From: Opitutia bacterium | GTDB lineage: Bacteria; Verrucomicrobiota; Verrucomicrobiia; Opitutales; Opitutaceae | Length of the DNA stretch: 64,000 nucleotides | Assembly: GCA_947475065.1 (NCBI GenBank) | Contig: CANJLB010000005.1 | Location: 50,529-114,528, forward strand | Direction of reading: 5' to 3' | Shown here: positions 10,256-20,788 of the stretch, in pieces | Layout: each line of letters starts with the position of its first letter | How positions within the stretch are numbered: the first letter of the stretch is position 1 | Translations under genes and position numbers: made by a program | The notes under the pieces: model-generated | The model's input: the letters and a program-made list of their open reading frames with translations, nothing else | What the model was told of the DNA's origin: nothing | Databases searched by the model: none

Positions 10256-11449
10256 TCATTTCTTCAGCCCGGCACAGAACCGGGCGAGCCGGGTGACGCC
10301 TTTTTGGATGATGGCATCGCTGGTTGCGTAGCTGAGACGCAGGTAGCCCTCCGCTCCGAACGCACTGCCGTGCACGGCGGCGACCTTTTCTGAGTCGAGC
10401 AAGCGGGTGCAGAATTCCTCGGACTTGAGGCCGAAGCTCGAAATGTTCGGAAAGAGATAAAACGCGCCCTGCGCGAGCTGGCAGTTAATGCCGGGGATCC
10501 GGTTGAGTTCGGCGTGGAGGAACTTCCGACGGCGGTCAAAGGCCACGAGCATTTCCTTGAGTGCGGCGGCGGTCTTTTCCTTCTCCTTGAGCGCGGCGAG
10601 CGCACCGAACTGGGCGAAGGTGGTCGCATTGGACGATATCTGGCTTTGCAGTTCGGCGATGGCCTTGGCGATGGGCATGGGGGCGACCGTGGTGCCGAGC
10701 CGCCAGCCGGTCATCGCATAGGTCTTGGAGAAGCCGGAAACGATGAGGGTGCGGGCTTCCGCCTCTTTGCTGAAGGTGGCAGGGGAAGAAAACGTGAGAC
10801 CGTCGTAGATGAGGTGCTCGTAGATCTCATCGGACATCAGGTAGAGGTTGTGCTTGAGCGCGACGGCGACGAGGGCCTCCAGTTCCGCGCGGGTGTAGAC
10901 GGCGCCGGTGGGATTGGAGGGAGAGTTGAGGATGACGAGCCGGGTTTTGGGCGTGATGGCGGCCTCCAGCTGCGCGGGAGTGAGGCGGAAGCCGGTGGTG
11001 TCATCGGCGAGTACAAAGCGCGGCACGGCACCGGCGAGTTTCACCATCTCGGGATAGCTTACCCAATACGGTGCGGGAATGATGACCTCGTCGCCGGGCG
11101 AGCAGGTGGCGAGGATGGCGAGGTAGCAGGAAAACTTGCCGCCGGGTGAGACGATGACCTGCGACGGGGCGATCTTGAGGCCGTAGTCGGCGGCATATTT
11201 CTCGGCGATGGCGGCGCGCAGCGGCTCGATGCCCGGGGTGGGGGCGTATTTGGTCTTGCCGCTCATCAGCGCGGCGACACAGGCCTCCTTGATATGCAGG
11301 GGTGTGTCAAAGTCGGGCTCACCGGCGGCGAAACCGCAAACGTCCTCGCCGGCGGCGGCAAGGGCCTTGGCCTTGGCGTCAACGGCGAGCGTCGGCGAAG
11401 GCGAGATGTGACGGGCCCAGGTGGAGAGGGAGGCGGGAGCTTGGCTCAT
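10256..11449 (-). CDS. Aspartate-type class I/II aminotransferase
   Basis: PLP-dependent fold-type I aminotransferase of the AspC/AATase-I-gamma type. 397 residues, complete. The PLP lysine is in [15 protein letters not shown]; other family blocks are [19 protein letters not shown] and the substrate-carboxylate Arg in YLRLSYATS. Likely aspartate/2-oxoglutarate transamination, though related enzymes also accept prephenate or aromatic substrates. Monocistronic, convergent with the upstream methyltransferase and divergent from the EVE gene. Confidence 0.95.
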   Translation of the reverse strand: MSQAPASLSTWARHISPSPTLAVDAKAKALAAAGEDVCGFAAGEPDFDTPLHIKEACVAALMSGKTKYAPTPGIEPLRAAIAEKYAADYGLKIAPSQVIVSPGGKFSCYLAILATCSPGDEVIIPAPYWVSYPEMVKLAGAVPRFVLADDTTGFRLTPAQLEAAITPKTRLVILNSPSNPTGAVYTRAELEALVAVALKHNLYLMSDEIYEHLIYDGLTFSSPATFSKEAEARTLIVSGFSKTYAMTGWRLGTTVAPMPIAKAIAELQSQISSNATTFAQFGALAALKEKEKTAAALKEMLVAFDRRRKFLHAELNRIPGINCQLAQGAFYLFPNISSFGLKSEEFCTRLLDSEKVAAVHGSAFGAEGYLRLSYATSDAIIQKGVTRLARFCAGLKK

Positions 11450-11693
11450 GGAGGATGGCGAGGAAAAGGCGGAAATAGAAAAACTGAAAGCGGAATTTTA
11501 AGGATGGCAGCCTCGGAGCGCAGGGGGTTGACACGGAGCACCCGGAGAATTCCATCCGAGGTCACAGAGGGATTGTTTCTCGATTCTCGGTGTTTCCGGT
11601 GTTCCAAACCGAAGTGCTGCGGGTTCATCTGTGCCATCTTGCTTGCGCCGTGTGGTTTGGTGCATTCACACTGGCTGGTCTCTGTCCCAATCC

Positions 11694-12134
11694 ATGCCCG
11701 CATCTAAAAACACCGCCCGCACTCGCGCCCATTGGCTCGTGAAATCTGAGCCGGACGCATATGCTTGGTCCGACCTGGTGCGCGACGGGCGCACGGCATG
11801 GACGGGGGTTCGCAATTTCGCAGCGCGCCTGCACCTGAACGCCATGCGACCGGGTGACTTCGTGCTGTTTTATGAAAGCGTGACGACGAAGGCGGTCGTG
11901 GGCCTGGCCGAAGTTACGAAGACGGCGTTTCCGGATAAAACGGCCGACGAGCCTGGCTGGGTGGCGGTCGAGCTCAAGGCGGTCCGCGTGCTGTCCGCGC
12001 CGGTCACGCTGACGCAGATCAAGGCAGAGCCCACCCTGGCCAACATCATGCTCGTGCGCCAGGGCCGGCTCTCGGTCATGCCGCTGACGGCGGGGGAATT
12101 TGCCCGGATCATGGTGATGGGCGGAGCGAAGTAA
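11694..12134 (+). CDS. EVE domain protein
   Basis: 146-residue single-domain EVE (PUA-like) protein, of a type that binds modified bases in nucleic acids. HWLVKSEPDAYAWSDL and WTGVRNFAARLHLNAMRPGD are the classical opening blocks, and VKSEP is the family hallmark. The start is the ATG at 11694; an extended reading to 11631 has no family match. It stands alone between two minus-strand genes. A short stretch upstream (~11525-11600) holds GGTCACAGAGGG-type sequence resembling the leader of the GxxExxY gene. Confidence 0.9.
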   Translation: MPASKNTARTRAHWLVKSEPDAYAWSDLVRDGRTAWTGVRNFAARLHLNAMRPGDFVLFYESVTTKAVVGLAEVTKTAFPDKTADEPGWVAVELKAVRVLSAPVTLTQIKAEPTLANIMLVRQGRLSVMPLTAGEFARIMVMGGAK

Positions 12135-12304
12135 GAGGCACGCCATGCAGTCAGAAAACGTACGGCACCGGCAGGCTTTGTGCCGGGAGGACCGACAGGT
12201 GGACGAGGGCAATACGACCAAGGTGGAGAGGCTCGGATGAAAAATCGCGACAAGTGAAGCATCTGACGACTTGGCAATCGGAACTGCCCGACCACCCGGT
12301 CGGA

Positions 12305-12676
12305 TCATGACCCGTCACCGGCGGGCGGGCCAGATTCTGGGTCGGTCCGGTCGGAGGGCGACGATTCGGGCTGGAAGGCGTCTTTCAGGCCGATGGGCGG
12401 CATGAGCTGGCCGTCGCTTGCCCGCTTCAGCACCACCGCATCGGCCTTGGTGCTGCCGATGGCAGGAGAGGGGGCCGCAGGAATATAGGCGGCGAGGATG
12501 TAGTCGCCGAACCGGCCGCCGATCGTGACCCAACCAGCCTGGCCGGTGGCCGGGTCGAGCAGGCTGACGCGAGTTTTTCCGCCAGAAACAACTACCCCAT
12601 TGAACTCGATGGCCGGTTGGGCCAGCAGTGGGGTGGTGAGCAGGATCAGGAGAGGAATGAGAATGCGGAAGTTCAT
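12305..12676 (-). CDS. Secreted hypothetical protein
   Basis: 123 residues with an N-terminal signal peptide (MNFRILIPLLILLTTPLLAQ) and predicted cleavage after LAQ. The mature part is a small beta-rich domain, VVVSGGKTRVSLLDPATGQ...GWVTIGGRFGDYILAAY, whose shape recalls the GspC/PilP-type domain of secretion systems, followed by a Pro/Ser/Asp-rich tail. That similarity is weak. Not in an obvious operon. Function unknown. Confidence 0.65.
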   Translation of the reverse strand: MNFRILIPLLILLTTPLLAQPAIEFNGVVVSGGKTRVSLLDPATGQAGWVTIGGRFGDYILAAYIPAAPSPAIGSTKADAVVLKRASDGQLMPPIGLKDAFQPESSPSDRTDPESGPPAGDGS

Positions 12677-12933
12677 AGTCAGGGCGTGATTGAGGTGGCG
12701 GTGCGAGGAGGGACTGGCGGGGACAGGGTTGGATTGGTTTCAACAGGCAAGACGCGGCGATTGTTAGCGCGGGGTGTGCGGGGACCGGAGAATGGTTAAG
12801 CGGGTGTAAAGAGGCCAAACGGGACGGGCTCCGGCGGGCCGAAAACGGTTGCACGCGCCGGCTCCGCCTCTTTCCTATGTCCTTCTGGCGGACATCGCCG
12901 GCTAACCAAACCACTCATCAATCCCTTCCTCCC

Positions 12934-13407
12934 ATGCCCATCGCCACTGGTTCCAAAGCCCCGGATTTTACCCTCAAAACCAAGACCGCCGACGGTCTCA
13001 AGGACATCAAGCTGAGCGACAATTTCGGCAAGACGCAGACCGTGCTGCTGTTTTTCCCGCTGGCTTTCACCGGCGTTTGCACGACTGAGCTGTGTGAGAC
13101 GACCGCGAATCTGAACGATTACACACGGCTCGGGGCGAGCGTCATCGGCATCAGTGTGGACAGCCCGTTTGCGCAGGAGGCCTGGGCCAATGCCAACCAG
13201 ATCGGCCTCACGCTCGTCAGCGATCTCAACAAGACGGTGACCAAGGCCTACGATGTCCTCTTCCCGATGCTGGCCGGCGTGGGCGACACGAGCGCGCGCG
13301 CGGCGTTTGTCATCGGCAAGGACGGCATCGTGAAATACGCCGAGCAGACTGCGACGCCGAAAGACCTGCCCAATTTCGCCGCCGTGAAAGCCGCGCTGGC
13401 GAAATAA
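12934..13407 (+). CDS. Peroxiredoxin (PrxQ/AhpE-type)
   Basis: Thiol peroxidase reducing peroxides in the cytoplasm. 157 residues from the ATG at 12934 ([12 protein letters not shown]). The peroxidatic cysteine is C49 in [12 protein letters not shown]54 five residues later is in the position of the resolving Cys of PrxQ/BCP proteins. An Arg (SARAAFVI) completes the active site. The in-frame start at 12877 would add an unrelated N-terminus. No partner reductase is adjacent; aconitase, an oxidant-sensitive Fe-S enzyme, follows. Confidence 0.92.
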   Translation: MPIATGSKAPDFTLKTKTADGLKDIKLSDNFGKTQTVLLFFPLAFTGVCTTELCETTANLNDYTRLGASVIGISVDSPFAQEAWANANQIGLTLVSDLNKTVTKAYDVLFPMLAGVGDTSARAAFVIGKDGIVKYAEQTATPKDLPNFAAVKAALAK

Positions 13408-13426
13408 CTGCTTCTGGTGTGGGCCG

Positions 13427-13470
13427 GGTGCCCTCACCGGTTTCCGCGTAATCGGCGGGGTGAGGGCACC
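13427..13470 (+). terminator. 12-bp perfect hairpin between prx and acnA
   Basis: GGTGCCCTCACC and its exact complement GGTGAGGGCACC separated by 20 bases, ending 22 bases before the acnA ATG. No T-run follows, so it may be a Rho-independent-like stop for the peroxiredoxin mRNA or a structured acnA leader. The symmetry is certain; the role is not. Confidence 0.5.
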
Positions 13471-13492
13471 TCGCCACAATTATCAGATCAAC

Positions 13493-16183
<2,691 letters not shown>

Positions 16184-16359
16184 ACCGCCGTGGCTGACGA
16201 CCTCCCGGCCAGCCGAGAAACAATGGTCCGTCTCGTCCTGGTGTTCTCGCGATCTGCTCATCGGCGACAATTGTTTGGTATCGCATGGCCGCCGGCCGTG
16301 TGAGGAGGAGCGCAAAGTCTTTGTCGCGCTTGGCTAAGTTTATGCAACCGGCCTTGCCT

Positions 16360-16383
16360 TTGCATCCGGTTGGATGCAATTTT
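16360..16383 (+). terminator. Hairpin TTGCATCC-GGTT-GGATGCAA followed by TTTT
   Basis: Perfect 8-bp stem with a 4-base loop and four T residues directly after. This is a small but proper intrinsic-terminator geometry, placed 177 bases after acnA and 17 bases before the STAS gene start. The alternative is an operator for the STAS gene because it covers its likely promoter/leader. Confidence 0.5.
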
Positions 16384-16399
16384 CCTCTCTCTTTTTCCC

Positions 16400-16903
16400 A
16401 TGTCCGAACCTGCCAAGCCCGTCTATCTTGTGGATACCGCCGCCGATCCCGTGGTGGTGCGGGTCGAAGGCCGCGCCTGTTTTCAGAACAGCGCCGGCCT
16501 GCGGGATTTTTTTGCCACCATGCTGGCGCACGACCAGCGGAGCTTCGTCCTGCATCTCGGGCAGTGCACGGGGATGGACAGCACCTTTCTGGGCGTGCTG
16601 GCGGGTGCGGCGCTGGAGCTGCGCCGGCTCGTCCCGGCGGGTAGCTTCGTCGTCCGCGGGGCCGGGCCGCGCAACCTTGAGCTGCTGCAAAACCTTGGCT
16701 TGCACCGGTTGCTCACCGTCGAGGCCGGTGACAGTCCGGCCGGCAATTGTTCTCCGCTCGGGAGCACCGCGGGAAAAGACGAGCTGGCCAACGCCCGCCT
16801 CGCCCTGGAGGCGCACCAAAACCTGGTCGCCTGTGACGCGGCCAACCGAGCCCGGTTTGAGGACGTGCTGACGTTTCTCCAAAAACGCGTGGAGAAGGGC
16901 TGA
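16400..16903 (+). CDS. STAS-domain protein (anti-sigma factor antagonist-like)
   Basis: 167 residues. The first ~110 form a STAS fold like SpoIIAA/RsbV: VVVRVEGRACFQNSAGLRDFF, then GMDSTFLGVLAGAALELRR, where GMDSTFLG holds the phosphorylatable Ser/Thr of antagonists. The C-terminal ~50 residues are a helical tail (NARLALEAHQNLV). No kinase or sigma factor gene is adjacent. The start at ATG 16400 (MSEPAKPVYL) is preferred over 16370, which lies in the upstream hairpin. Confidence 0.85.
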   Translation: MSEPAKPVYLVDTAADPVVVRVEGRACFQNSAGLRDFFATMLAHDQRSFVLHLGQCTGMDSTFLGVLAGAALELRRLVPAGSFVVRGAGPRNLELLQNLGLHRLLTVEAGDSPAGNCSPLGSTAGKDELANARLALEAHQNLVACDAANRARFEDVLTFLQKRVEKG

Positions 16904-16925
16904 GGTCCGAGGCGCCCTGCCTGGC

Positions 16926-17660
16926 CTACACACCGCCCGGCGGCCACGTGGCAAGCGCGGCGGCGGCGGCGGCCTCCTCGGCCAGTTTCTTGGAGGAACC
17001 GCGTCCCGTGCCGAGCGGGCGGTCATGCAGCAGCACCGCGACCTCGAATTCACGCGCATGCGGCGTGCCCCCGGTGCGGAGGACATTGTAGCGCACCGCG
17101 TCGTTGCCGTGCATGGGCTGCACGAGCTCCTGCAGGCGGCCCTTGGGATTTTCCGCGTCTTCGACCGTCGCGAGCCGCACGGCGATATCACCATAGGCAC
17201 CGAGCACCGCGCGGCGCGCGGTCTCAAGGCCGGCGTCGAGATAGAGCGCGCCCACGAGTGCCTCAAAGGCGTCCTCCAGCGCGGCCAGCCGGTCACGGCC
17301 CCCGGCCCGTGCTTCGCCCGCACCGAGGAGCAGGCATTGGCCGAGGTCCAGCTCGCGGGCGATGTGCGCGAGAAAGCCCCCTTTCATCAGCGCGGCGCGG
17401 CGGCGGCTGAGCACCCCCTCGCGCTCGGTGGGAAACCGCCGGAACAGCTCGTCGGTGAGAATGAGCAGTAGCACGGCGTCGCCGAGGAATTCCAGCCGCT
17501 GGTTGCTCTCCGTCCCGGCCGGATGGTCGGCCAGCCACGACGGATGCGTGACGGCGCGCGTGAGCAGCGCGGGGTCGCCGAAGGTGTGGGCGATCCGCGT
17601 CTGCAAGGCAGCGATGGCTTGGGCGTGGTCGGGCGGCGTGGACAACGGGAATAAACTCAC
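16926..17660 (-). CDS. rnc: Ribonuclease III
   Basis: Double-strand-specific endonuclease for rRNA and mRNA processing. Catalytic domain: NQRLEFLGDAVL signature, DAFEALVGALYLDAG second acidic site. The C-terminal dsRNA-binding domain (NPKGRLQELVQ...GRGSSKKLAEEAAAAAAL) is complete. There is no ATG at the N-terminus. I take the GTG at 17660 (about 244 residues, usual length); another in-frame GTG at 17702 gives 258 residues with an unusual MFWDCTPDW extension. It is preceded by tRNA-Pro on the same strand, 74 bases from that start, so the two may be co-transcribed. Confidence 0.93.
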   Translation of the reverse strand: MSLFPLSTPPDHAQAIAALQTRIAHTFGDPALLTRAVTHPSWLADHPAGTESNQRLEFLGDAVLLLILTDELFRRFPTEREGVLSRRRAALMKGGFLAHIARELDLGQCLLLGAGEARAGGRDRLAALEDAFEALVGALYLDAGLETARRAVLGAYGDIAVRLATVEDAENPKGRLQELVQPMHGNDAVRYNVLRTGGTPHAREFEVAVLLHDRPLGTGRGSSKKLAEEAAAAAALATWPPGGV

Positions 17661-17733
17661 CCAAGACGCGCGTGGCCAGTCCGGGGTGCAATCCCAAAAC
17701 ACGCCGCCGCCCGTCGGGCCGCTGGCGGAAAAC

Positions 17734-17810
17734 TGGTCGGGGTGGCGAGATTCGAACTCGCGGCCTCTACGTCCCGAACGTAGCGCTCTACCAGGCTAAG
17801 CTACACCCCG
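17734..17810 (-). tRNA. tRNA-Pro (anticodon CGG)
   Basis: 77 bases on the minus strand with an encoded CCA. Acceptor CGGGGTG pairs with CACCCCG; discriminator A; anticodon stem CTACG/CGTAG with loop TTCGGGA giving anticodon CGG; T-loop GTTCGAATC in a GCGAG/CTCGC stem. All arms are well paired. It reads the CCG codons that are common in this GC-rich genome. Confidence 0.97.
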
Positions 17811-18010
17811 CAGTGTTTTGCCGCAGCCAAACTCAGCTGCGGGAACGAAAGGCAAAGGCGGGGGTGAGGGAGGCGCAACCTAAATCTTTGCGGGAAAGCC
17901 GGTGGGGCTGGCCGTCACCGGCCGCACCGTGCGCCGCGACTGCGAAGATCGCATTTTAGGTGATTGACGCTCCAGCCCGCGCGCCGCTTCGTTGTCGCCC
18001 AATCATTTCC

Positions 18011-19096
18011 ATGAGCTATAAACTTTTCATTCCCGGTCCCATCGCCGTCTCGGACAAAACGCTCCGTGCCATGGCCCAGCCCATGATCGGCCACCGCAGC
18101 ACCGACTTTGTCGCGCTTTACCAGTCGCTTCAGCCCGGCTTGCAGGCGCTCGCCTATACGAAGGATCCGGTCTATCTCTCCACCAGCAGCGCGTGGGGCC
18201 TGATGGAGGGGGCCGTTCGCAACGTCACTAGAAAAAAGGTGCTCAACTGCATGAACGGGGCGTTTTCCGACAAGTGGAACGACGTCGCCCTGCGCTGCGG
18301 CAAACCCGCCGGAGCGCTCAAGTCCGAGTGGGGGCAGCCCGTGGACCCCGAGGCCGTGCGCCGTGAGCTCGCCACCGGCGCCTACGATGCCATCACCTTC
18401 ATCCACAACGAGACTTCCTGCGGCTGCATGAGCGACCTGCCCGCGCTCATGGCTGTGATCCGGCAGTTTCCCGACGTCATCAGCATCGTGGACACCGTCA
18501 GTTCCTTCAGCGCCATGCCGATCAGGAAGGATGAGCTCGGCATCGACATTCTCATCAGCGGCTCGCAAAAGGCCTTCGCACTGCCGCCCGGCCTGTCGTT
18601 TTGTTCGCCGTCGAAGCGGGCGCTGGACCGTGCCGCCGCCACGGAGGGCCGCGGCTACTATTTCGACCTGATCGAATTTCAGAAAAATCATGAAAATGGC
18701 ATGACGCCCAGCACCCCCGTCATCCCGCTCATCTACGCGCTCAAGTCCAAGCTTGAGGACATCAAGGCCGAGGGCCTCGACCAACGCCACGCCCGCCATG
18801 CGCGCCTGAACCAGGCCGTGCGCGACTTCATCTTCGCCAAGGGCTTCAAGCTTTTCCCAAGGGAAGGCTACGGCTCGGTGACGCTGAATTGCTTCGCCAA
18901 CACGCAGAACATTGACCTTGCCGCGCTCAACAAGACGCTGAAGTCGAAGCACAAGCTGGTCATTGACGGCGGCTACGGAAAATTGAAGGGCAAAACCTTC
19001 CGCATTTCGAACATGGGTGATGAGACCGACGAGACCATCGCCGCGATGCTCAAGTCCTTCGAATCCGCCCTGGCGGAAACACCCAAGCTGGCTTGA
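18011..19096 (+). CDS. Class V aminotransferase (serine/alanine-glyoxylate type)
   Basis: PLP enzyme of the alanine-glyoxylate / serine-pyruvate aminotransferase group, 361 residues from ATG 18011 (MSYKLFIPGP). FIPGPIAVS and GHRSTDF are the typical N-terminal blocks; the PLP lysine is in SGSQKAFALPPG. Such enzymes act in serine biosynthesis or glyoxylate metabolism; substrate preference cannot be read from sequence, and a phosphoserine-like role is possible. Monocistronic, converging on the glycosyltransferase operon. Confidence 0.92.
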   Translation: MSYKLFIPGPIAVSDKTLRAMAQPMIGHRSTDFVALYQSLQPGLQALAYTKDPVYLSTSSAWGLMEGAVRNVTRKKVLNCMNGAFSDKWNDVALRCGKPAGALKSEWGQPVDPEAVRRELATGAYDAITFIHNETSCGCMSDLPALMAVIRQFPDVISIVDTVSSFSAMPIRKDELGIDILISGSQKAFALPPGLSFCSPSKRALDRAAATEGRGYYFDLIEFQKNHENGMTPSTPVIPLIYALKSKLEDIKAEGLDQRHARHARLNQAVRDFIFAKGFKLFPREGYGSVTLNCFANTQNIDLAALNKTLKSKHKLVIDGGYGKLKGKTFRISNMGDETDETIAAMLKSFESALAETPKLA

Positions 19097-19100
19097 TTCA

Positions 19101-19133
19101 TCGGCCGCCATCTGGCCGGGCGTAGGCGGCCGA
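19101..19133. terminator. Bidirectional hairpin between convergent genes
   Basis: TCGGCCGCC and GGCGGCCGA form a perfect 9-bp stem around a 15-base loop. It fills the 39-base gap between the aminotransferase stop and the stop of the last glycosylation-operon gene. GC-rich, no T-run on either strand. Confidence 0.55.
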
Positions 19134-19135
19134 GT

Positions 19136-20788
19136 TCAGGCCGCCGCTGCTGCGGCCGAGGCCTGCCAGGCTTCCAGCATTGCCGTTTCGTAGTTTCGGG
19201 TGAAACGGACGGTATCCCCGAGAGGGCTCGTGAGTAGGCGGGCGCGCAGCTCCGCGCGGCGGGGGATGCTGGCGGCGAGCCGGGTGGCGAGGCTGACATA
19301 CTCGGCCGGGGTTGTCGCGACGAACTCAGGCAGACCCACACAACGGAGCAAGCTCGCGCCGACGCGTGACACGTGAGTCTCGCCGGCCAGTGTCACGACC
19401 GGCACGCCCATCAGCAGCGCCTCACAGGTCGTGGTCGTGCCATTATAGGGCAATGGGTCGAGGGCGACATCGCACCCCAGGTAGAGCGCGAGATGCTGGC
19501 GCATGGGGAGGGCCTCGCCGTTGAAGCGGATGCGTTCGGGTGCGACGCCGTGGCTCGCGAACTGTGCGCGGAAAAAATTCTGAGTCTCCGGGTCGTTCGC
19601 CCCGGGCGATTTGAGCAACAGGCGCGCCGCAGGCTGCGCGGCGAGGAGCTGCGCCCAGAGACGGATGGTCGAGGGTGAGAGCTTGGCGAGGTTGTTGAAG
19701 CTGCCAAACGTGGGCGGCCGGTCGGTTGCCGGCGTCTCGGCCGGAGGGCAGTCGGGCGGAGGTTGGTAGCAGCAAAAAACATCCGGCAGCCGCAACAATT
19801 TTTCTGGCCCGTGGCGCGCGTCGTCGCCTGGCGGCAGGCACGTCGCGTCGGTGAGGCGCCAGTCCATTGCGGCGAGGCCGGTCGTGTTGGGATAGCCGAG
19901 CCATGTTGCCTGTGCTGGCGCGGGCCGGCGGGCAAACACGAGGAGTCGGTTGCCGGCGGTGTGGCCGGCCAGATCCACGAGCACGTCAATGCCGTCGCGG
20001 CGGATCAGCCCGGCCGCTGTGTCATCGTCGAGCGCGGCAATGTCCCGCCAGTGCTCCGCCGCTGCTCGCAGCTGTGCGGTCACGGCGTCACGCACGCTGC
20101 CGCTGTGGTAGCAGAAAATCTCAAACCGGGTGCGGTCGTGCGCTGCGAGCACCGGGGCGAAGAAAAATGCGACCGCGTGCTGGCAAAAATCGGGCGAGAC
20201 GTATCCGATCCTCAGCCGGCGGCCGGCGAACGGCGCGATGGCGGGCGGGAACCCCGGTCTCAACGACCGTGCATGGCGGGCGTCCCACTCCCGGTGGCGC
20301 GCGACGATTTCGGCGGCCGGCAGGCTGTCGGCGTAGTTGGTCGCGAGCAGGAAATTCGAGTGGGTCGCTGGCGAGGGTGAGGGGCTGCGGCCGAGGGCCA
20401 GTTGAAAATGCCGTAACGCCTCGGCCATGCGGCCCTGTGCGCGGCACGCGCGCCCGAGGTTGTCATGCGCGGCGGCGTAGCCGGGGCGAAGGCGCAGCGC
20501 CTCCGCGAACTCCGCCTGCGCCTCGGTGGTGCGCCCGGCGGCGAGCAGGGCGCAGCCGAGGAGGTTGCGCGCCTCGGGCAGCGTGGGCACGAGCGCGACG
20601 GCAGGCGCGATGGTTTCGGCGGCGGCGGCGCGGCCGAGCCCGAGCAACGTGGCGCCCAGGTCGAGCCGGAAAAGGGGGTTCGTTGGCGCGAGCTGGACCG
20701 CGGCTTCGAGGGGCCCCAGGGCTTCGCATGCCTGGCCTTGGCGGCGCAGGTTGGTGCCGAGCTGGTGCTGGGTTTCGGCGTCGGTCAT
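19136..20788 (-). CDS. TPR O-GlcNAc transferase-like protein (third of tandem)
   Basis: 550 residues. Residues ~1-160 contain about four TPR units (e.g. YAAAHDNLGRACRAQGRMAEALRHF). The rest is an OGT/SPINDLY-type GT41 catalytic region: RIGYVSPDFCQHAVAFFF with the conserved His, DVLVDLAGHTAGNRL, WLGYPNTTGLAAMDWRLTD, FGSFNNLAKLSP and PLPYNGTTTTCEALLMG. Expected to move a sugar from UDP-sugar to Ser/Thr of a protein. The start ATG (20788) overlaps the stop of the gene upstream in an ATGA, implying translational coupling; the longer in-frame reading to 20977 lies inside that gene. Fewest TPRs of the three paralogues. Confidence 0.9.
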   Translation of the reverse strand: MTDAETQHQLGTNLRRQGQACEALGPLEAAVQLAPTNPLFRLDLGATLLGLGRAAAAETIAPAVALVPTLPEARNLLGCALLAAGRTTEAQAEFAEALRLRPGYAAAHDNLGRACRAQGRMAEALRHFQLALGRSPSPSPATHSNFLLATNYADSLPAAEIVARHREWDARHARSLRPGFPPAIAPFAGRRLRIGYVSPDFCQHAVAFFFAPVLAAHDRTRFEIFCYHSGSVRDAVTAQLRAAAEHWRDIAALDDDTAAGLIRRDGIDVLVDLAGHTAGNRLLVFARRPAPAQATWLGYPNTTGLAAMDWRLTDATCLPPGDDARHGPEKLLRLPDVFCCYQPPPDCPPAETPATDRPPTFGSFNNLAKLSPSTIRLWAQLLAAQPAARLLLKSPGANDPETQNFFRAQFASHGVAPERIRFNGEALPMRQHLALYLGCDVALDPLPYNGTTTTCEALLMGVPVVTLAGETHVSRVGASLLRCVGLPEFVATTPAEYVSLATRLAASIPRRAELRARLLTSPLGDTVRFTRNYETAMLEAWQASAAAAAA

